A stretch of DNA of 64,000 bases from Leptospira sp. (GTDB lineage Bacteria > Spirochaetota > Leptospiria > Leptospirales > Leptospiraceae): NCBI GenBank assembly GCA_009991425.1, contig JAACWH010000024.1, forward strand, positions 1 to 64,000, given 5' to 3'. Positions within the stretch are counted from its first letter, which is position 1, and the number at the start of each line of letters is the position of its first letter. This document shows positions 28,968-39,442 of this stretch, piece by piece. The translations under genes and the position numbers were made by a program. Under the pieces are notes generated by a model, which did not search any database, was not told the DNA's origin, and saw nothing but the letters and a program-made list of their open reading frames with translations.

Positions 28968-30068
28968 TTAATCTTCCGTATAATATAACATTGCGTTGTT
29001 GGGTAAGTCAAATATACCTACTACCCTTCGTATGATCTTATCTTTTATGATTCCAACTCCAACAATTTTATAAACTTCTCCTTTAGTTTTGATACGACCC
29101 CCAGAAACGTCCGTTCCTTCCCCTGCTAACTCTTTATAGAGTGTTAAATTTCCCATGGATTTAGTTTGGAATTCTGGTTCATTTTCAAGATCTTTAAGTT
29201 CTTTGATATAGCCATTTTTTTTAATTTTTAATTTCAGAATTTTCATAGCTGCTGGCTTAGTCATGAAATCAGATAAGGACATGAGAACATGGTAAGGAGC
29301 AGAATTGATATTTATACGATCATCATAGGAATCGCCATAAGGAAGGTAGGCAGTAATATTATTAGACAAAACAAAGTCTTTATCGGAGATTAAAGATCTT
29401 TCTTCTTCTGTTTGAAAGTCAGAGGAAAAATTTTTATCATAGTCTTTTGGCTTTAGTGATTCATAAATCATTTTTCGATCATAACCTTTAATTCCTACTA
29501 ATTCAGATAGTGAATATAAAGGTGCATTTTTGATTTTCCTAGGAGGCTTTAATTTTGAATAGTAGTAAACTTCTGCACCGCCACCCATTTCTTGTGAATT
29601 TGTATCAATCCAATCGATAATGGGGAATATTAATTCCCTCTTTATTCCAAATTGAGTATAAAGCCTACTTACAATTTCAACCATTCTATCATTTGGTTGG
29701 TCATCGTATATCTTAGCAAGTGAGTTGATATTTATCTTACCATCTTCTGGAAGCATAGAATAGTAGATTATACCTCCGCCTAAAGGTAATGGAGGCGGAT
29801 CGAAGGCTATTCCAGATTGATAGAGGACTTCTTCTGGAATTTTCTTTAATGCACCCAAAGCACCAAGAAATCCAGCCTTTGCAAGTGAGTGCGCTTTGAA
29901 GCCATCTGCTTCTTGAGAGCTAATTTTATATTCTATAATTGCATCAGCGAAAAATTTATTTGAAATAAAAAACGCAGAGGCGCCTACAGCTATCACTAAG
30001 AGGATAACCATAGAACCTTTTCTTGGTTTTTTATTTAAAAAGGATCCCTGGATGTGCGAGACTTTCAT
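28968..30068 (-). CDS. gspK: Type II secretion minor pseudopilin GspK
   Basis: At 366 residues it is the large minor pseudopilin, expected at the tip of the pseudopilus with GspI and GspJ. The prepilin-type N-terminus is KKPRKG|SMVILLVIAVGASAFFI, with a basic leader and, as usual for GspK, no Glu at +5. Residues 115-330 contain the helix-hairpin-helix-like GspK repeats (DGKININSLA; DRININSAPYHVLMSL; IKGYDRKMIYESL). It overlaps gspJ by 38 bases; no later in-frame start leaves a usable leader peptide, so the overlap is probably real. Confidence 0.9.
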   Translation of the reverse strand: MKVSHIQGSFLNKKPRKGSMVILLVIAVGASAFFISNKFFADAIIEYKISSQEADGFKAHSLAKAGFLGALGALKKIPEEVLYQSGIAFDPPPLPLGGGIIYYSMLPEDGKININSLAKIYDDQPNDRMVEIVSRLYTQFGIKRELIFPIIDWIDTNSQEMGGGAEVYYYSKLKPPRKIKNAPLYSLSELVGIKGYDRKMIYESLKPKDYDKNFSSDFQTEEERSLISDKDFVLSNNITAYLPYGDSYDDRININSAPYHVLMSLSDFMTKPAAMKILKLKIKKNGYIKELKDLENEPEFQTKSMGNLTLYKELAGEGTDVSGGRIKTKGEVYKIVGVGIIKDKIIRRVVGIFDLPNNAMLYYTED

Positions 30069-30681
30069 ATTTTAAAAATTCTTTCCCTACTAATGCTATT
30101 ATTTCAATACGTATTAATCTTGGAATTTTTTTATTTGATTTGGAATTCCACTGATCCAGCCATTTGTCCCCTCTTTCAGAGTATTTCAATTGAAAACTTT
30201 TTACATTATCAATTAGAACATGCTCCGTTCCTCCAGTAAGAGGAAAATTATCCACCATATCATCTTCCCTGCGAATCAAAGAATACAATTCAGTATTGTC
30301 TTCCATTCTTTTCAGATAAAATGATACCTCACGAACAGATGGCTCATTTAACTCTTCTGAATTAGGATGGGAACTAGCAAAGGAAACTCTATCTTTCCTT
30401 TCTCCAGTAGTGCCTTCATTTTTCCCTACGAATAACAGCCGTTTTTGGCTTTCAAAGAAATATGTTCTAGTAAAACTCAAACGTAAATTTTCAATTGCTT
30501 GAATTAGAGCAGTTCTAGTTACTCCACCACGAGGGTCTGCCTCTCTCGCAATTTTTAAAGAAAAAAAGTAAGCAGCAAACACTTCCATAAAAAGCATAGA
30601 AACTAGCATAACCACAATTGATATTTCTATCAGTGTTAATCCTTTTCTGAATTTTCGACTGTTGAAAGATCCTAAATTCAT
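30031..30681 (-). CDS. gspJ: Type II secretion minor pseudopilin GspJ
   Basis: The 216-residue protein has a prepilin peptidase site RKFRKG|LTLIEISIVVMLVS, with Glu at +5 and a hydrophobic helix of about 20 residues, then a beta-rich globular domain (about 45-215) containing FQLKYSERGDKWLDQWNS, typical of GspJ. It is predicted to assemble with GspI and GspK at the pseudopilus tip. It shares one base with gspI upstream and overlaps gspK downstream. Confidence 0.88.
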   Translation of the reverse strand: MNLGSFNSRKFRKGLTLIEISIVVMLVSMLFMEVFAAYFFSLKIAREADPRGGVTRTALIQAIENLRLSFTRTYFFESQKRLLFVGKNEGTTGERKDRVSFASSHPNSEELNEPSVREVSFYLKRMEDNTELYSLIRREDDMVDNFPLTGGTEHVLIDNVKSFQLKYSERGDKWLDQWNSKSNKKIPRLIRIEIIALVGKEFLKYESLAHPGILFK

Positions 30682-31202
30682 TAGTATTTAGTCGGCCTAT
30701 AGGTTTCAACAAGGTAGGTATGTTCTTTTCCATCTAATGGGAACTTGATGGCTATTTTAACATGAAAAACTTTAATTAATCCTCCAGTTTGTGATCCTTG
30801 TGCTTGTCCGCGATTTTTTAAAATATTATTTAAGCTTGCATCTTTATCACCTAATAGATCTTTAGGTGCTTTTTTCTTAAGGTCTTCTGCTTCCCCGCCT
30901 TGGGAAAGTTTCAGTAAATCTAATTCTTCTTCTTTAATTTCTGTTTCAAAACTATATCCTATAAATCCAGGAATCTCACCTTTGCTAGTATTTGTTTCCA
31001 TAGTTGAGGATGAATCCACCTGAGCCATTTTGATTTTAGCTAAATGAGTTGCATTGGATATTTTTATTGAATCATTTTTTAAGCGGATTCCATCTGCTAT
31101 GTTTCTATACGTTTCAACCATGATCCAAGCACCCAGTGCAAGAGCTAAGGCTACTTCGAGTAAGGTGAATCCTTGTTTAATATATTTTTTAGTAATTTTC
31201 AT
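30681..31202 (-). CDS. gspI: Type II secretion minor pseudopilin GspI
   Basis: The 173-residue protein has a class III signal KKYIKQG|FTLLEVALALALGAW (Glu at +5). After the helix (about 10-32) comes a globular domain with a Lys/Glu-rich loop of low complexity (about 90-135), longer than in model GspI proteins. Position between gspH and gspJ fixes the assignment. It shares single bases with both neighbours, consistent with tight translational coupling. Confidence 0.85.
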   Translation of the reverse strand: MKITKKYIKQGFTLLEVALALALGAWIMVETYRNIADGIRLKNDSIKISNATHLAKIKMAQVDSSSTMETNTSKGEIPGFIGYSFETEIKEEELDLLKLSQGGEAEDLKKKAPKDLLGDKDASLNNILKNRGQAQGSQTGGLIKVFHVKIAIKFPLDGKEHTYLVETYRPTKY

Positions 31203-31798
31203 CAGTATCTATTTGCATTATTTTGTGAATTATCATCTTCACGAAGGTCTATTCCATAATCTACTTTCTGTAACTCTTTGCTTGATGTACGAACCTTTTC
31301 ACCATTCGCAATAACTATTCTTCCCCCGTATCGGTAGATTTGAATAGATTTTTTAATTTCTTCAATTTCTCCTACTAAAAGAGTGTAATCGATGCTAGTT
31401 CCATCATGAGTATAAGGAATTTTTAATGTTTCTTCTGATATTTTTTTCCCAGAAAAATCTACAGCTGTATAAATTTTGTTATTAAAAGGAAGCTTTTTTG
31501 TTCCACTTATTCTTTCTTCGCGAATGCCTTCTTCATCTCTTTCAATTCTAGTTAGAAAGTATTCTTGTTTATCAAAGTCTAAATTAAAGAATACGGTTTT
31601 ATTATTTAAAAGAGCGTTATTGTATCCAAATTTTAACGTTGCAAGAATTGTTTCTGCTGTGTCTTGGGCGGTGGGTGCAAAAAAGTTCTTGAGACTAACG
31701 GCAGTGATTGTAAATAAAAATCCAATAACTGCCGTTACTATGATCAATTCAATCATAGTAATTCCTCTTCTGATAGAAGATTGAGGAATTGTTCTCAA
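31202..31798 (-). CDS. gspH: Type II secretion minor pseudopilin GspH
   Basis: The 198-residue protein has leader RTIPQSSIRRG|ITMIELIIVTAVIGFLFTI, with Glu at +5. The domain after the helix (about 40-190) is predicted mostly beta and has the TAETILATLKFGYNNALLNNKTV region typical of GspH, in which a helix after the pilin helix precedes beta strands. GspH is thought to link the tip complex to the GspG fibre. It starts 8 bases downstream of gspG. Confidence 0.87.
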   Translation of the reverse strand: MRTIPQSSIRRGITMIELIIVTAVIGFLFTITAVSLKNFFAPTAQDTAETILATLKFGYNNALLNNKTVFFNLDFDKQEYFLTRIERDEEGIREERISGTKKLPFNNKIYTAVDFSGKKISEETLKIPYTHDGTSIDYTLLVGEIEEIKKSIQIYRYGGRIVIANGEKVRTSSKELQKVDYGIDLREDDNSQNNANRY

Positions 31799-31806
31799 CT
31801 TAGTAT

Positions 31807-32274
31807 TTAATTACTCTTAAATGCTGTTGGATATTCCTCATCATTTAAAATATTGAAATCAGCATTTTTACCATCGCCACCTTCTTTTTTATCTTTCCCA
31901 AGACTATAGATAGCGATTTCACCATTTTCAAATTTTAGTTGGTATGGTGTTCCCCAAGGATCTTCTACTCCCTTTTTATTCTTAATAATAGCAATATAAT
32001 CTTCTGGAATATTATCACCATTAGTTGGTTTTTCGACTAAGGCTCTTAAACCTTGTTCTTCAGTCGGATAAGTTCCATATTTACTTGCATATCTTTCCAT
32101 GTGCATTTGAAGTTCTTGAGCGTCTTTTCTTAGTTGAAGTGAGGCAGTATCATCTTTTAATTCACCTGGATTAATATTGATTGCTACAATTGCAATAATA
32201 GCACCCAATATCATAACAACAACTGCGATCTCAATCAAAGTCATCCCGCTTCTAATTTTTCTATTTATTTTCAT
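31807..32274 (-). CDS. gspG: Type II secretion major pseudopilin GspG
   Basis: The 155-residue major pseudopilin has a leader ending RSG|MTLIEIAVVVMILGAIIAI and all GspG blocks: YASKYGTYPTEEQGLRAL, DPWGTPYQL and YSLGKDKKEGGDGKNADF. The last includes the acidic residues that bind calcium in GspG family members. It polymerises into the periplasmic pseudopilus that pushes folded substrates through the secretin. It follows gspF after 21 bases. Confidence 0.96.
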   Translation of the reverse strand: MKINRKIRSGMTLIEIAVVVMILGAIIAIVAININPGELKDDTASLQLRKDAQELQMHMERYASKYGTYPTEEQGLRALVEKPTNGDNIPEDYIAIIKNKKGVEDPWGTPYQLKFENGEIAIYSLGKDKKEGGDGKNADFNILNDEEYPTAFKSN

Positions 32275-32295
32275 TTTTATCCGATTCCTCTTTAT

Positions 32296-33525
32296 TTAAA
32301 AATTTTGTTTTATATTCTGAGTTAAAGTATACATAGGAGTCATAATTGCAGCCATAATTGTAAAAATTAAGCCTCCCATAACAATAATCATTATGGGCTC
32401 TAAACTTTGTGTCATAGACTTGATTGTGTTCTCTACTTCACCTTCATAAATTTCGGACAATTTGTCCATCATCTGTGGAACCTTATCTGACACTTCACCC
32501 GCTGCTACCATACCAATTACCATTTGGGGAAGAACTTGGGAATTTTGGAAAGATTCGCTTAATTTCCCACCTTCTTTAACTTTCTCAATGGCTGAATCAA
32601 TTTCAGCTAAAAATATCTTATTGTCAACTATCTTACCTACTATCTGCAAAGAGGTAATCAAAGGAACTCTATTCAAAAGAAGAACAGATAAACTCCGTGC
32701 AAAACTTGATATCATTACCTTTTTAGTTAGACCTCCTATAATAGGTACACGCAAAAGAAAAGATTCCCAATTCTTTCTTCCAACTTCGGTATTTTTATAT
32801 CTAATAAATATATAGGTGCTACCAAATATTGTCATTAACATAGCCCACCAATAATTAGTTAAAGCATATGACAGACCAATTACTATTCTTGTAATTAGAG
32901 GAAGCTCTGCATCAAATTGATCAAAAAGTTCTTGAATTTGAGGAATAACGACAGTTAAGAGAAATATTGCAACTATTACAGATAAAGATCCCATGATAAA
33001 TGGATATACCATAGCAACTTGAACCTTAGATTTTAACTCAGATGATTTTTCTTCCAGTTCTGCCAATCGGTTCAAGGTCATTTCGTAATCACCTGTCTGC
33101 TCTCCAACAGAAATAAGAGAAGGATATTGTTCGGGAAAAACTTCAGGATGCTTTTTCATGGATTCAGAAAGAGCGAGTCCTTCTGTAATATCAGCTTTCA
33201 TTTGAATTACTACTTTCTTCAAATAGATATTCTCTGTTTGATCAATAATACTAGATAAGGATTTATCGAGAGGAATTCCAGCTCCCAGAAGTGTCCCCAA
33301 TTGTTTAGAAAAAATTCCTACATCTTTTCTCGGAATTCTATAAAGCAGTTTCGAAAGAAGAGGAAATAGCTCTCTTTCTTGTTTCTCTCTGTCTTCTTGA
33401 ATATTCTTAACATAAAGTCCTTGGGATTTTAACTTGGCTCTTGCACCTTGAATGTTATTGGCATTCTCTATTCCCTTAACTTCCTTGCCCTTTTTATTGA
33501 ATGCAACGTAAGTAAATAGTGGCAT
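32296..33525 (-). CDS. gspF: Type II secretion inner-membrane platform protein GspF
   Basis: At 409 residues this matches GspF/PilC. Two cytoplasmic helical domains (FSKQLGTLLGAGIPLDKSL and FARSLSVLLLNRVPLITSL) repeat the T2SSF fold, and three membrane segments lie near residues 175-200, 220-240 and 378-400. The first 40 residues match the usual MPxFxYxAxxxxGKxxxGxxEA start. GspF is the central platform protein contacting GspE and the pseudopilus. It begins one base after the gspE stop. Confidence 0.96.
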   Translation of the reverse strand: MPLFTYVAFNKKGKEVKGIENANNIQGARAKLKSQGLYVKNIQEDREKQERELFPLLSKLLYRIPRKDVGIFSKQLGTLLGAGIPLDKSLSSIIDQTENIYLKKVVIQMKADITEGLALSESMKKHPEVFPEQYPSLISVGEQTGDYEMTLNRLAELEEKSSELKSKVQVAMVYPFIMGSLSVIVAIFLLTVVIPQIQELFDQFDAELPLITRIVIGLSYALTNYWWAMLMTIFGSTYIFIRYKNTEVGRKNWESFLLRVPIIGGLTKKVMISSFARSLSVLLLNRVPLITSLQIVGKIVDNKIFLAEIDSAIEKVKEGGKLSESFQNSQVLPQMVIGMVAAGEVSDKVPQMMDKLSEIYEGEVENTIKSMTQSLEPIMIIVMGGLIFTIMAAIMTPMYTLTQNIKQNF

Positions 33526-33526
33526 T

Positions 33527-35200
33527 TTATGTTACCCGCAAAACTTCATCAGGAGTTGTTACTCCATCGATTATTTTTCTCATTCCATATTCTTTTAATA
33601 CAGAAAGTCCTGTTGCCTTTGCTATTTCTAAAATTTTGTTAGAATCTGAGCCCTCTAGTATAACTTTTTTAATTTCTGGATTCATAACTAATAGTTCGTA
33701 GATTCCAGTTCTTCCTTTGTATCCAGTATTCATGCAAGAAGTGCAGCCCTTACCTTTATAAAGGACTCCACCTTTAAGGTCTTTTAATTTGATTCCTAGT
33801 GAATCAAGTTCCTTTTGCATAGGTTTATAACTTACTTTACAGTCTTTGCATATAACACGAACTAAACGCTGAGCCATGAATCCTAACACAGTTGAAGTAA
33901 TTAAATAAGGTTCAATTCCCATATCGACCAGTCTTGTTACAGCAGAGGCAGCATCATTTGTGTGTAATGTGGAAAATACCAAGTGACCTGTAAGTGAGGC
34001 TTGGATTGCGATTCTAGCAGTTTCTTGGTCTCGAATCTCCCCCACCATCACAACATCTGGATCCTGACGAAGAATTGCTCTTAATCCAGTCGCAAAGGTT
34101 AATCCTATTTTTTCCTGCATTTGCATTTGCGAGATTCCATCGATTTGGTATTCAACTGGATCTTCGCAGGTAATAATATTTCTTTCTTCTGTGTTTAACT
34201 CACTGAGTGCCGAATATAAGGTTGTTGATTTACCAGATCCAGTTGGACCTGTAACTAAAATAATACCATGTGGTTTATAAATTAAATCACGAATCATTTT
34301 CTGAAAATCATCGTACAATCCCATAGTTCCCAAGGAATACTTTTGGTCTGTTTTATTTAAAACCCGCATTACAACTCTTTCCCCATATTGGCAGGGAATA
34401 AATGAAACCCGAATGTCTACATCCTTTCCTGCAAGTTTGAGTTTTATACGACCGTCTTGTGGTAGCCTGTTCTCTGCGATGTTAAGATTCGACATAATCT
34501 TAATTCTAGTTGAAATACCAGAGAGAAAAGATTTTGGGGGATTTAATACCTTATGTAAAATTCCATCTACACGATATCTTACAACTAGGGATTTTTCATA
34601 AGGTTCAATGTGAATATCAGAAGCTCTTTCTGAGACTGCTTGTGATAAAATTACATTCACCATTTTTATGATAGGTGCTTCATTGGATAGATCGAGATTA
34701 TCATTTTCTAAATCTAAAATATCTCCAAAATCCCCATCCATCTCATCCATGAGTTCTTTTGTTTCAGAAGTGGTCGTATCATAATGAGCATGAATGATGC
34801 GCATTATTTCAGGCTCAGGAACTAAAATGAATTCAACTTTATAACCTTTTAGAAAGAATCTTACATCATCCATAGGATGCAGATCGGTCGGATCACAGAG
34901 AGCGATTTTTATGGTTTTTTTCTTTAGATCAAAAGGAACCAACCTACTCTTTTGAATGAGTTTATTCGGAACTAGTCGAAAGGCATCTTGGAATTCAGAG
35001 ATTTCAATTTTTTCTTGGAAAGGGAGATTGTGAAGTTTAGCTAGAGATTTTAGAATATCGATCTCACCAGCAAGCCCTTTTTTCTGAAGGATATGAGTTA
35101 GTGGGATATTTGATTTAGATTGAGCCTTGAGTGCTTCTAATAAATCTTGTTCAGTTAGAATCCCATCCTCAATTAAGATATCTCCAAGAGTTTTCTTCAT
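33527..35200 (-). CDS. gspE: Type II secretion ATPase GspE
   Basis: This 557-residue secretion ATPase of the GspE/PilB family powers pseudopilus growth. An N-terminal N1 domain (about 1-150) precedes the ATPase core with Walker [16 protein letters not shown], the Asp box [11 protein letters not shown], Walker [13 protein letters not shown] and the His box [15 protein letters not shown]. The zinc module is complete: two CxxC pairs (CKDC and CTSC) before [15 protein letters not shown]. It overlaps gspD by 4 bases and precedes gspF by 1 base. Confidence 0.97.
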   Translation of the reverse strand: MKKTLGDILIEDGILTEQDLLEALKAQSKSNIPLTHILQKKGLAGEIDILKSLAKLHNLPFQEKIEISEFQDAFRLVPNKLIQKSRLVPFDLKKKTIKIALCDPTDLHPMDDVRFFLKGYKVEFILVPEPEIMRIIHAHYDTTTSETKELMDEMDGDFGDILDLENDNLDLSNEAPIIKMVNVILSQAVSERASDIHIEPYEKSLVVRYRVDGILHKVLNPPKSFLSGISTRIKIMSNLNIAENRLPQDGRIKLKLAGKDVDIRVSFIPCQYGERVVMRVLNKTDQKYSLGTMGLYDDFQKMIRDLIYKPHGIILVTGPTGSGKSTTLYSALSELNTEERNIITCEDPVEYQIDGISQMQMQEKIGLTFATGLRAILRQDPDVVMVGEIRDQETARIAIQASLTGHLVFSTLHTNDAASAVTRLVDMGIEPYLITSTVLGFMAQRLVRVICKDCKVSYKPMQKELDSLGIKLKDLKGGVLYKGKGCTSCMNTGYKGRTGIYELLVMNPEIKKVILEGSDSNKILEIAKATGLSVLKEYGMRKIIDGVTTPDEVLRVT

Positions 35201-37068
35201 CGTAATCTTTTCTCGCGCTCTTTCTCTTCTCTTTCTTGTTCGATTTTCTTCTGAATTGTAATTCTGTCTGAGCTTGTTCTATCATTTAAGATATGTGGAG
35301 TTAAGAAAACCATGAGATTAGTCTTCTTCAATTGATTGGTAGTTCTTCGGAATAAATTTCCTATTAATGGAATCTCTCCCAAGATAGGAATCCTAGAAAC
35401 TTTCTTTTGTTTATCGTTAGAAATAAGACCACCAATTACAATTGTCTGTATATTATCTACGACTATAGTTGTCTTGATATCTCGTTTATTAAATGTTGGG
35501 TTGCCACCGGTAGCCTCACTTGAAATACCAGCAACGTTCTTAATCTCTTGGTATAGGTCTAAGGTAATTTTATTATTTTTATTAATATGTGGTGTAAACT
35601 TTAGTTTAATTCCTGTTGGTCGGTATTCGAAGTTTGCAACCGTTACTGCATTATCACCACCAAGACCAGCATTTCTATTTTGGGTTCTAACTGGTACATC
35701 CTGACCAACATTTATTTCTGCTTCTTGGTTATCCAGAGTAAGAACCTGTGGAGCCGAGAGTACATTAAAGTTTTCATTGGTAGAATTTGCATTTAAAATA
35801 CCAACAATCTGTTGGCTTCCCCGATTTAAAAATCCTAAGGAAAATCCAGACAGAGTGTTAACATTTGTAGGTCGACCATTTGCATCCAATACACCACCCT
35901 GTGCAGCCAAACCAGTATTGAACTGCGCATATGCTAATTCTCTATATCTCCAATCTATACCGAAATCATTTAAATCAGTTGAAGTTAATTCGACAATGAG
36001 AACTTCTAAGAGAACTTGTTTTCTGGCTTGGTCTAGAACCTTTATGATTTTTTGGATTTCCTGCCATTCTCTTTTCGTAGATGTTATGATAATAGAGTTA
36101 GATTCTTTATGAGCTACAGCTTTAATCTTTTCAATCTTCCCTGGAATTTTTTGCTTGGGTTGATTGTTCACTGGTTGTGGTGGAGCTGGTTTCCCATCAG
36201 CACCAACAGTAGCCGGAGCTGCTGGATCAGTTGTCGTCTCGTCTAATTCGGGTAAATCTAATTTAACTAAGATAGCTGCTAGTTTTTCCGCTTCGTTGTA
36301 TTCTAATGTATAGATATGGATATCTCCAGCAGAACTAATTGCTCCAGGACCAGAAGTCGGAATTGGGTTGTCTAAATTGTTAACTAATTTCAACAATTTG
36401 TTGATATCAGCGGATGAACCTGAAAGTACAATCGTATTTGAATTTCTAGTAATAATTACATCAGTATCTTGCGAGGTTACTCTTTTTAGTATGGGTTCTA
36501 AATCTGCCCCAGACATATAATCTAAGGGAACAATTTGTGTTATGATTTTATTATCAGTAACATCTGTTTCGGAAATCAAATCCTTACCGACACGAACCGT
36601 TTGAGTCTTCGCAAGTGCATCTTTAATTTTAACAACTTTAACGATGTTATCTTCTTCAATAACTCCGAAACCTTGGGCTTCTAAAACGGATTTCATAAAG
36701 TTGTAAGCATCTTCAACGGGAATACGTTTCTGTGAAATGATGGTTATCTTTTTACCTTTGACACTGTCATCGATAAGTATGTTTTTCTTAATGATAGCAC
36801 TCATTCCTAAAAGAAAATCTTTAAGTTCAGTATCTCGCCAATCAGCTGTAAAACTGCTTCCTTTTTTGTCTGAATTTTTCTCAGCAGGTGGAAGTTTCTT
36901 TGGTTTTCTAATAGTTTGTTTAGGTTCTTCTTTCGCTGTTTCAGTATTGTTTTCTTCGAGATTCTCAGATTCCTGAGAGAAAATTTCAAAGCAAAAAAGA
37001 ATTAGAAGTATTCCAATAATTCTTTTTGTATCGATTTGTTTAAGCATGGCATTTAATTTCATTTTCAT
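35197..37068 (-). CDS. gspD: Type II secretion outer-membrane secretin GspD
   Basis: The 623-residue protein has a signal sequence (about 12-32, [16 protein letters not shown]), an N0 domain (about 70-140) and N1-N3 repeats (VRVGK..., [31 protein letters not shown]). An unusual Pro/Asn/Ala-rich insertion (about 275-310) interrupts N2/N3. The C-terminal secretin domain has [25 protein letters not shown] and [30 protein letters not shown]. The tail is highly charged (Glu/Lys/Arg), which could be the S-domain that binds a pilotin. It forms the multimeric export gate in the outer membrane. Confidence 0.96.
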   Translation of the reverse strand: MKMKLNAMLKQIDTKRIIGILLILFCFEIFSQESENLEENNTETAKEEPKQTIRKPKKLPPAEKNSDKKGSSFTADWRDTELKDFLLGMSAIIKKNILIDDSVKGKKITIISQKRIPVEDAYNFMKSVLEAQGFGVIEEDNIVKVVKIKDALAKTQTVRVGKDLISETDVTDNKIITQIVPLDYMSGADLEPILKRVTSQDTDVIITRNSNTIVLSGSSADINKLLKLVNNLDNPIPTSGPGAISSAGDIHIYTLEYNEAEKLAAILVKLDLPELDETTTDPAAPATVGADGKPAPPQPVNNQPKQKIPGKIEKIKAVAHKESNSIIITSTKREWQEIQKIIKVLDQARKQVLLEVLIVELTSTDLNDFGIDWRYRELAYAQFNTGLAAQGGVLDANGRPTNVNTLSGFSLGFLNRGSQQIVGILNANSTNENFNVLSAPQVLTLDNQEAEINVGQDVPVRTQNRNAGLGGDNAVTVANFEYRPTGIKLKFTPHINKNNKITLDLYQEIKNVAGISSEATGGNPTFNKRDIKTTIVVDNIQTIVIGGLISNDKQKKVSRIPILGEIPLIGNLFRRTTNQLKKTNLMVFLTPHILNDRTSSDRITIQKKIEQEREEKEREKRLR

Positions 37069-37073
37069 TCTCT

Positions 37074-37976
37074 TTAATTTCTAATTAAAAATTCATAAGT
37101 AATAATCTTTCCGCTTCTTTCTAAATCTACAGTGATTTTAGTTGCGGTTTTGACAGAAGACCAGATCTCTAGCATCTTTTCTGTATCATTCAATGGCATT
37201 CCATTCACTCTTTTAATTATATCTCCACCTCTAGCTCCAAGAGAGTAAAAAATATGAGATCTAGCAACTTGGTACAATTTGTAACCTTCGATCTTCCCGT
37301 CTACCAAATGAGGTCCAAATCTTGCATCCTTATAAATAACATTTGGATCTTTAAGCTTACGATTTACATCTTCTCTAGATAGTATCTTTTGAATTGTCTG
37401 TGAAGAGTTTAATGTAGTGCTTGTTTCTGCAGGAATTTTATCTTTGATTCTTTCTTTTGCCTTTGCGAGTGTCTCTCCGATCCATACCTTTAGACTTAAT
37501 TTAGCTTTTTGAAGGATTATAAAATGCTGTTCAATAGAACGAACCTTAAAACCACCAATTTCTTCTCCAATTGCATATTCCTCTGTAATTCCCGATTTCT
37601 CGCGGATGGTCACACGAGCATAACTTCTGTCACCGCTAATTGTACCAGTTACAACCATTAGATCTACATCTGGATCTTCTGCAGCATCACCTGAAAGACT
37701 GCTATCACCAGATATTGTCCTTTCTTGACCAGGTTCATAGAATACTCCTCTAATGAGATTTCCCGATACAACTTCTTCATAGATACTTAATGATTTTATA
37801 ACCTCTGATCTAGCTTGTCTAGATTTTAGTCCAGATTGAGTAGAACTGGGAGATGTGTTTAGAAAGACAATTAAAATCATTCTAACTAGATATGCAAGCG
37901 CATAGGTTAATAGTAGGACTACTGGAATAAGTGTTATGAATTTGTTATTTTGTAATCTGGATAGATAGAGGTTCAT
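37074..37976 (-). CDS. gspC: Type II secretion protein GspC
   Basis: The 300-residue protein has a short cytoplasmic N-terminus, one membrane helix (about 15-38, [22 protein letters not shown]), a periplasmic homology region (about 60-165) and a C-terminal PDZ-like domain ([28 protein letters not shown]). GspC couples the inner platform to the secretin GspD and is implicated in substrate selection. It lies 5 bases before gspD. The gap upstream to the M23 peptidase gene is 65 bases, so a promoter could lie there, but none is clear. Confidence 0.87.
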   Translation of the reverse strand: MNLYLSRLQNNKFITLIPVVLLLTYALAYLVRMILIVFLNTSPSSTQSGLKSRQARSEVIKSLSIYEEVVSGNLIRGVFYEPGQERTISGDSSLSGDAAEDPDVDLMVVTGTISGDRSYARVTIREKSGITEEYAIGEEIGGFKVRSIEQHFIILQKAKLSLKVWIGETLAKAKERIKDKIPAETSTTLNSSQTIQKILSREDVNRKLKDPNVIYKDARFGPHLVDGKIEGYKLYQVARSHIFYSLGARGGDIIKRVNGMPLNDTEKMLEIWSSVKTATKITVDLERSGKIITYEFLIRN

Positions 37977-38041
37977 AAAGAGAAAAATAAACTGTTTCTA
38001 CTGTAACAATCCAACAAGGAAAGCTATTGACAAGTAGAATT

Positions 38042-38992
38042 CTAAAGACCCGCAACCTCGGAGCTAGAGAGCTTTGTGATAACCTTTTGATAAGAATTTA
38101 AAGCATTTTGGGGATTAATCAGTTTTCCATTTTTGAAAACTTCAAAATGCAAATGAGCTCCCGTAGCAGTTCCAGTTCGTCCTACAGCAGCTATGACTCT
38201 GCCCATTTTAACTTTTTCCCCTACTTCAACGACAATCTTAGCACAATGTGCATAAACAGTCTTATACCCATTAGAATGAAGTAAAATAACGGTATTTCCA
38301 TAGCCTCCATTATTTCCTGTAAAAACTACCTCACCATCTGCTGAAGCAACTACAGGAGTCCCAACTTTTGCCGCCATATCAAGCCCAGAATGAAAATTGC
38401 GGCTATATTTATTAAAAGGGTCTGATCTCCTACCAAATCTTGAGGAGATGCGGCTACCTGGAGCAGGATTGATGAAAATTCTTTTTGTCACAACCTTTTT
38501 GACACTTGCATTTCCTGTTACAACAGGAACTTCGAGAACTTCTCCAAGGCGGATCAAATCTGTTTTGAGACCATTTTGTTTCTTAATTTTATTTAAATCG
38601 GATTTATATTGCTTAGAAATCGCCATTAATGTGTCTTTAGGCTTTACAGTATGCTTCTTGATGACCTCGCCTCTCTCTCTAATGATTCTAGAAGAAACCA
38701 AGGTAGAAAAATTTAAATATTTCGGAAGATCTTCCATAGTGTTTTCTTCATCTGAGTCGGTGTTGGGAATGAATTTCCCTGATTTAAAAAGATGAGCAAT
38801 TGAATGGTCAGTTGATCGAAAAATAGAGGAAGATTCTAAGGGCGCATATTGATTTAGCTCATCATTGTATTTTTCAAATGGATTAGCGGATAAAATTCCT
38901 GGTAAAATGGATAATAAAATCAGTAAAATAAGTGGCTTCACTTTATTCCTATCGACATGCCTATTAAGAGAACTTAAATCATACTTCTTCAT
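38042..38992 (-). CDS. LysM-domain M23 (LytM-type) peptidase
   Basis: The 316-residue protein has a signal peptide (about 18-36), one LysM peptidoglycan-binding motif (HTVKPKDTLMAISKQY, about 113-160) and a C-terminal M23 metallopeptidase domain (about 178-290). The catalytic zinc residues HSGLD, YAHC and HLHFEV all appear, so it should be an active periplasmic endopeptidase that cuts peptide cross-links. It sits directly upstream of gspC on the same strand, where local wall opening for secretin assembly would make sense. It could equally be a general cell-division or morphogenesis hydrolase. Confidence 0.9.
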   Translation of the reverse strand: MKKYDLSSLNRHVDRNKVKPLILLILLSILPGILSANPFEKYNDELNQYAPLESSSIFRSTDHSIAHLFKSGKFIPNTDSDEENTMEDLPKYLNFSTLVSSRIIRERGEVIKKHTVKPKDTLMAISKQYKSDLNKIKKQNGLKTDLIRLGEVLEVPVVTGNASVKKVVTKRIFINPAPGSRISSRFGRRSDPFNKYSRNFHSGLDMAAKVGTPVVASADGEVVFTGNNGGYGNTVILLHSNGYKTVYAHCAKIVVEVGEKVKMGRVIAAVGRTGTATGAHLHFEVFKNGKLINPQNALNSYQKVITKLSSSEVAGL

Positions 38993-39049
38993 ATTGTTTC
39001 TATAAGTAGATAATCTTATTTAACTCTAAGATTAAATATTGGATTAAAT

Positions 39050-39442
39050 TCACTTTCTATTAGGTTTTTTGGAAGGATCGTATATGTCAAATTTTTCTGC
39101 AATAATTGACTCAATTTCGTCGAAATTTAATTCTCTTTGTTCATAATCATCATTAATCTTATAGATTGCCATTCTTCCGATTGCATATTCCCTAGATTCT
39201 GTTGCTGGAATGCATTTTACTTTGAGCAAGGAAGGAGTTGATTCAATGTAGAGTTTCACATATGTCCCTTTCTTAAGAACCTCGTTATTCGCAGATTTGA
39301 TTTCTTCCTTGAGGATATAAGTCTTATCAGCGATGGAATCATTGAATTCTTTGGATTTCTCTTTGGGAACCAGTCTAGTCGAGCAATCTATAAAAATACA
39401 GAAACAAGATAAATATATGATTCTTAAGATTACGGAATACAT
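39050..39442 (-). CDS. Small lipoprotein at the head of the type II secretion cluster
   Basis: The 130-residue protein opens with a hydrophobic segment and a relaxed lipobox FIDC|ST (Cys at about 20). Asp at -1 is atypical for E. coli but spirochaetal lipoboxes are known to be loose. The mature part is Lys/Glu-rich with a probable small beta domain (TYILKEEIKSANNEVLKKGTYVKLYI). No family recognised. It is 57 bases upstream of the M23 gene, in line with the T2SS genes. A pilotin-like role for GspD is possible but only inferred from location, size and lipidation. Confidence 0.65.
   Translation of the reverse strand: MYSVILRIIYLSCFCIFIDCSTRLVPKEKSKEFNDSIADKTYILKEEIKSANNEVLKKGTYVKLYIESTPSLLKVKCIPATESREYAIGRMAIYKINDDYEQRELNFDEIESIIAEKFDIYDPSKKPNRK

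Noticed and set aside
30515..30733. 72-codon frame overlapping gspI and gspJ in another frame
   Set aside because: Entirely covered by the two pseudopilin genes, with no recognisable protein features.
25823..39442. Type IV pilus cluster instead of type II secretion
   Set aside because: Presence of GspC, GspG with calcium-site residues, GspK and GspN, and lack of pilT, pilB-C-D or pilMNOPQ arrangement favour type II secretion.
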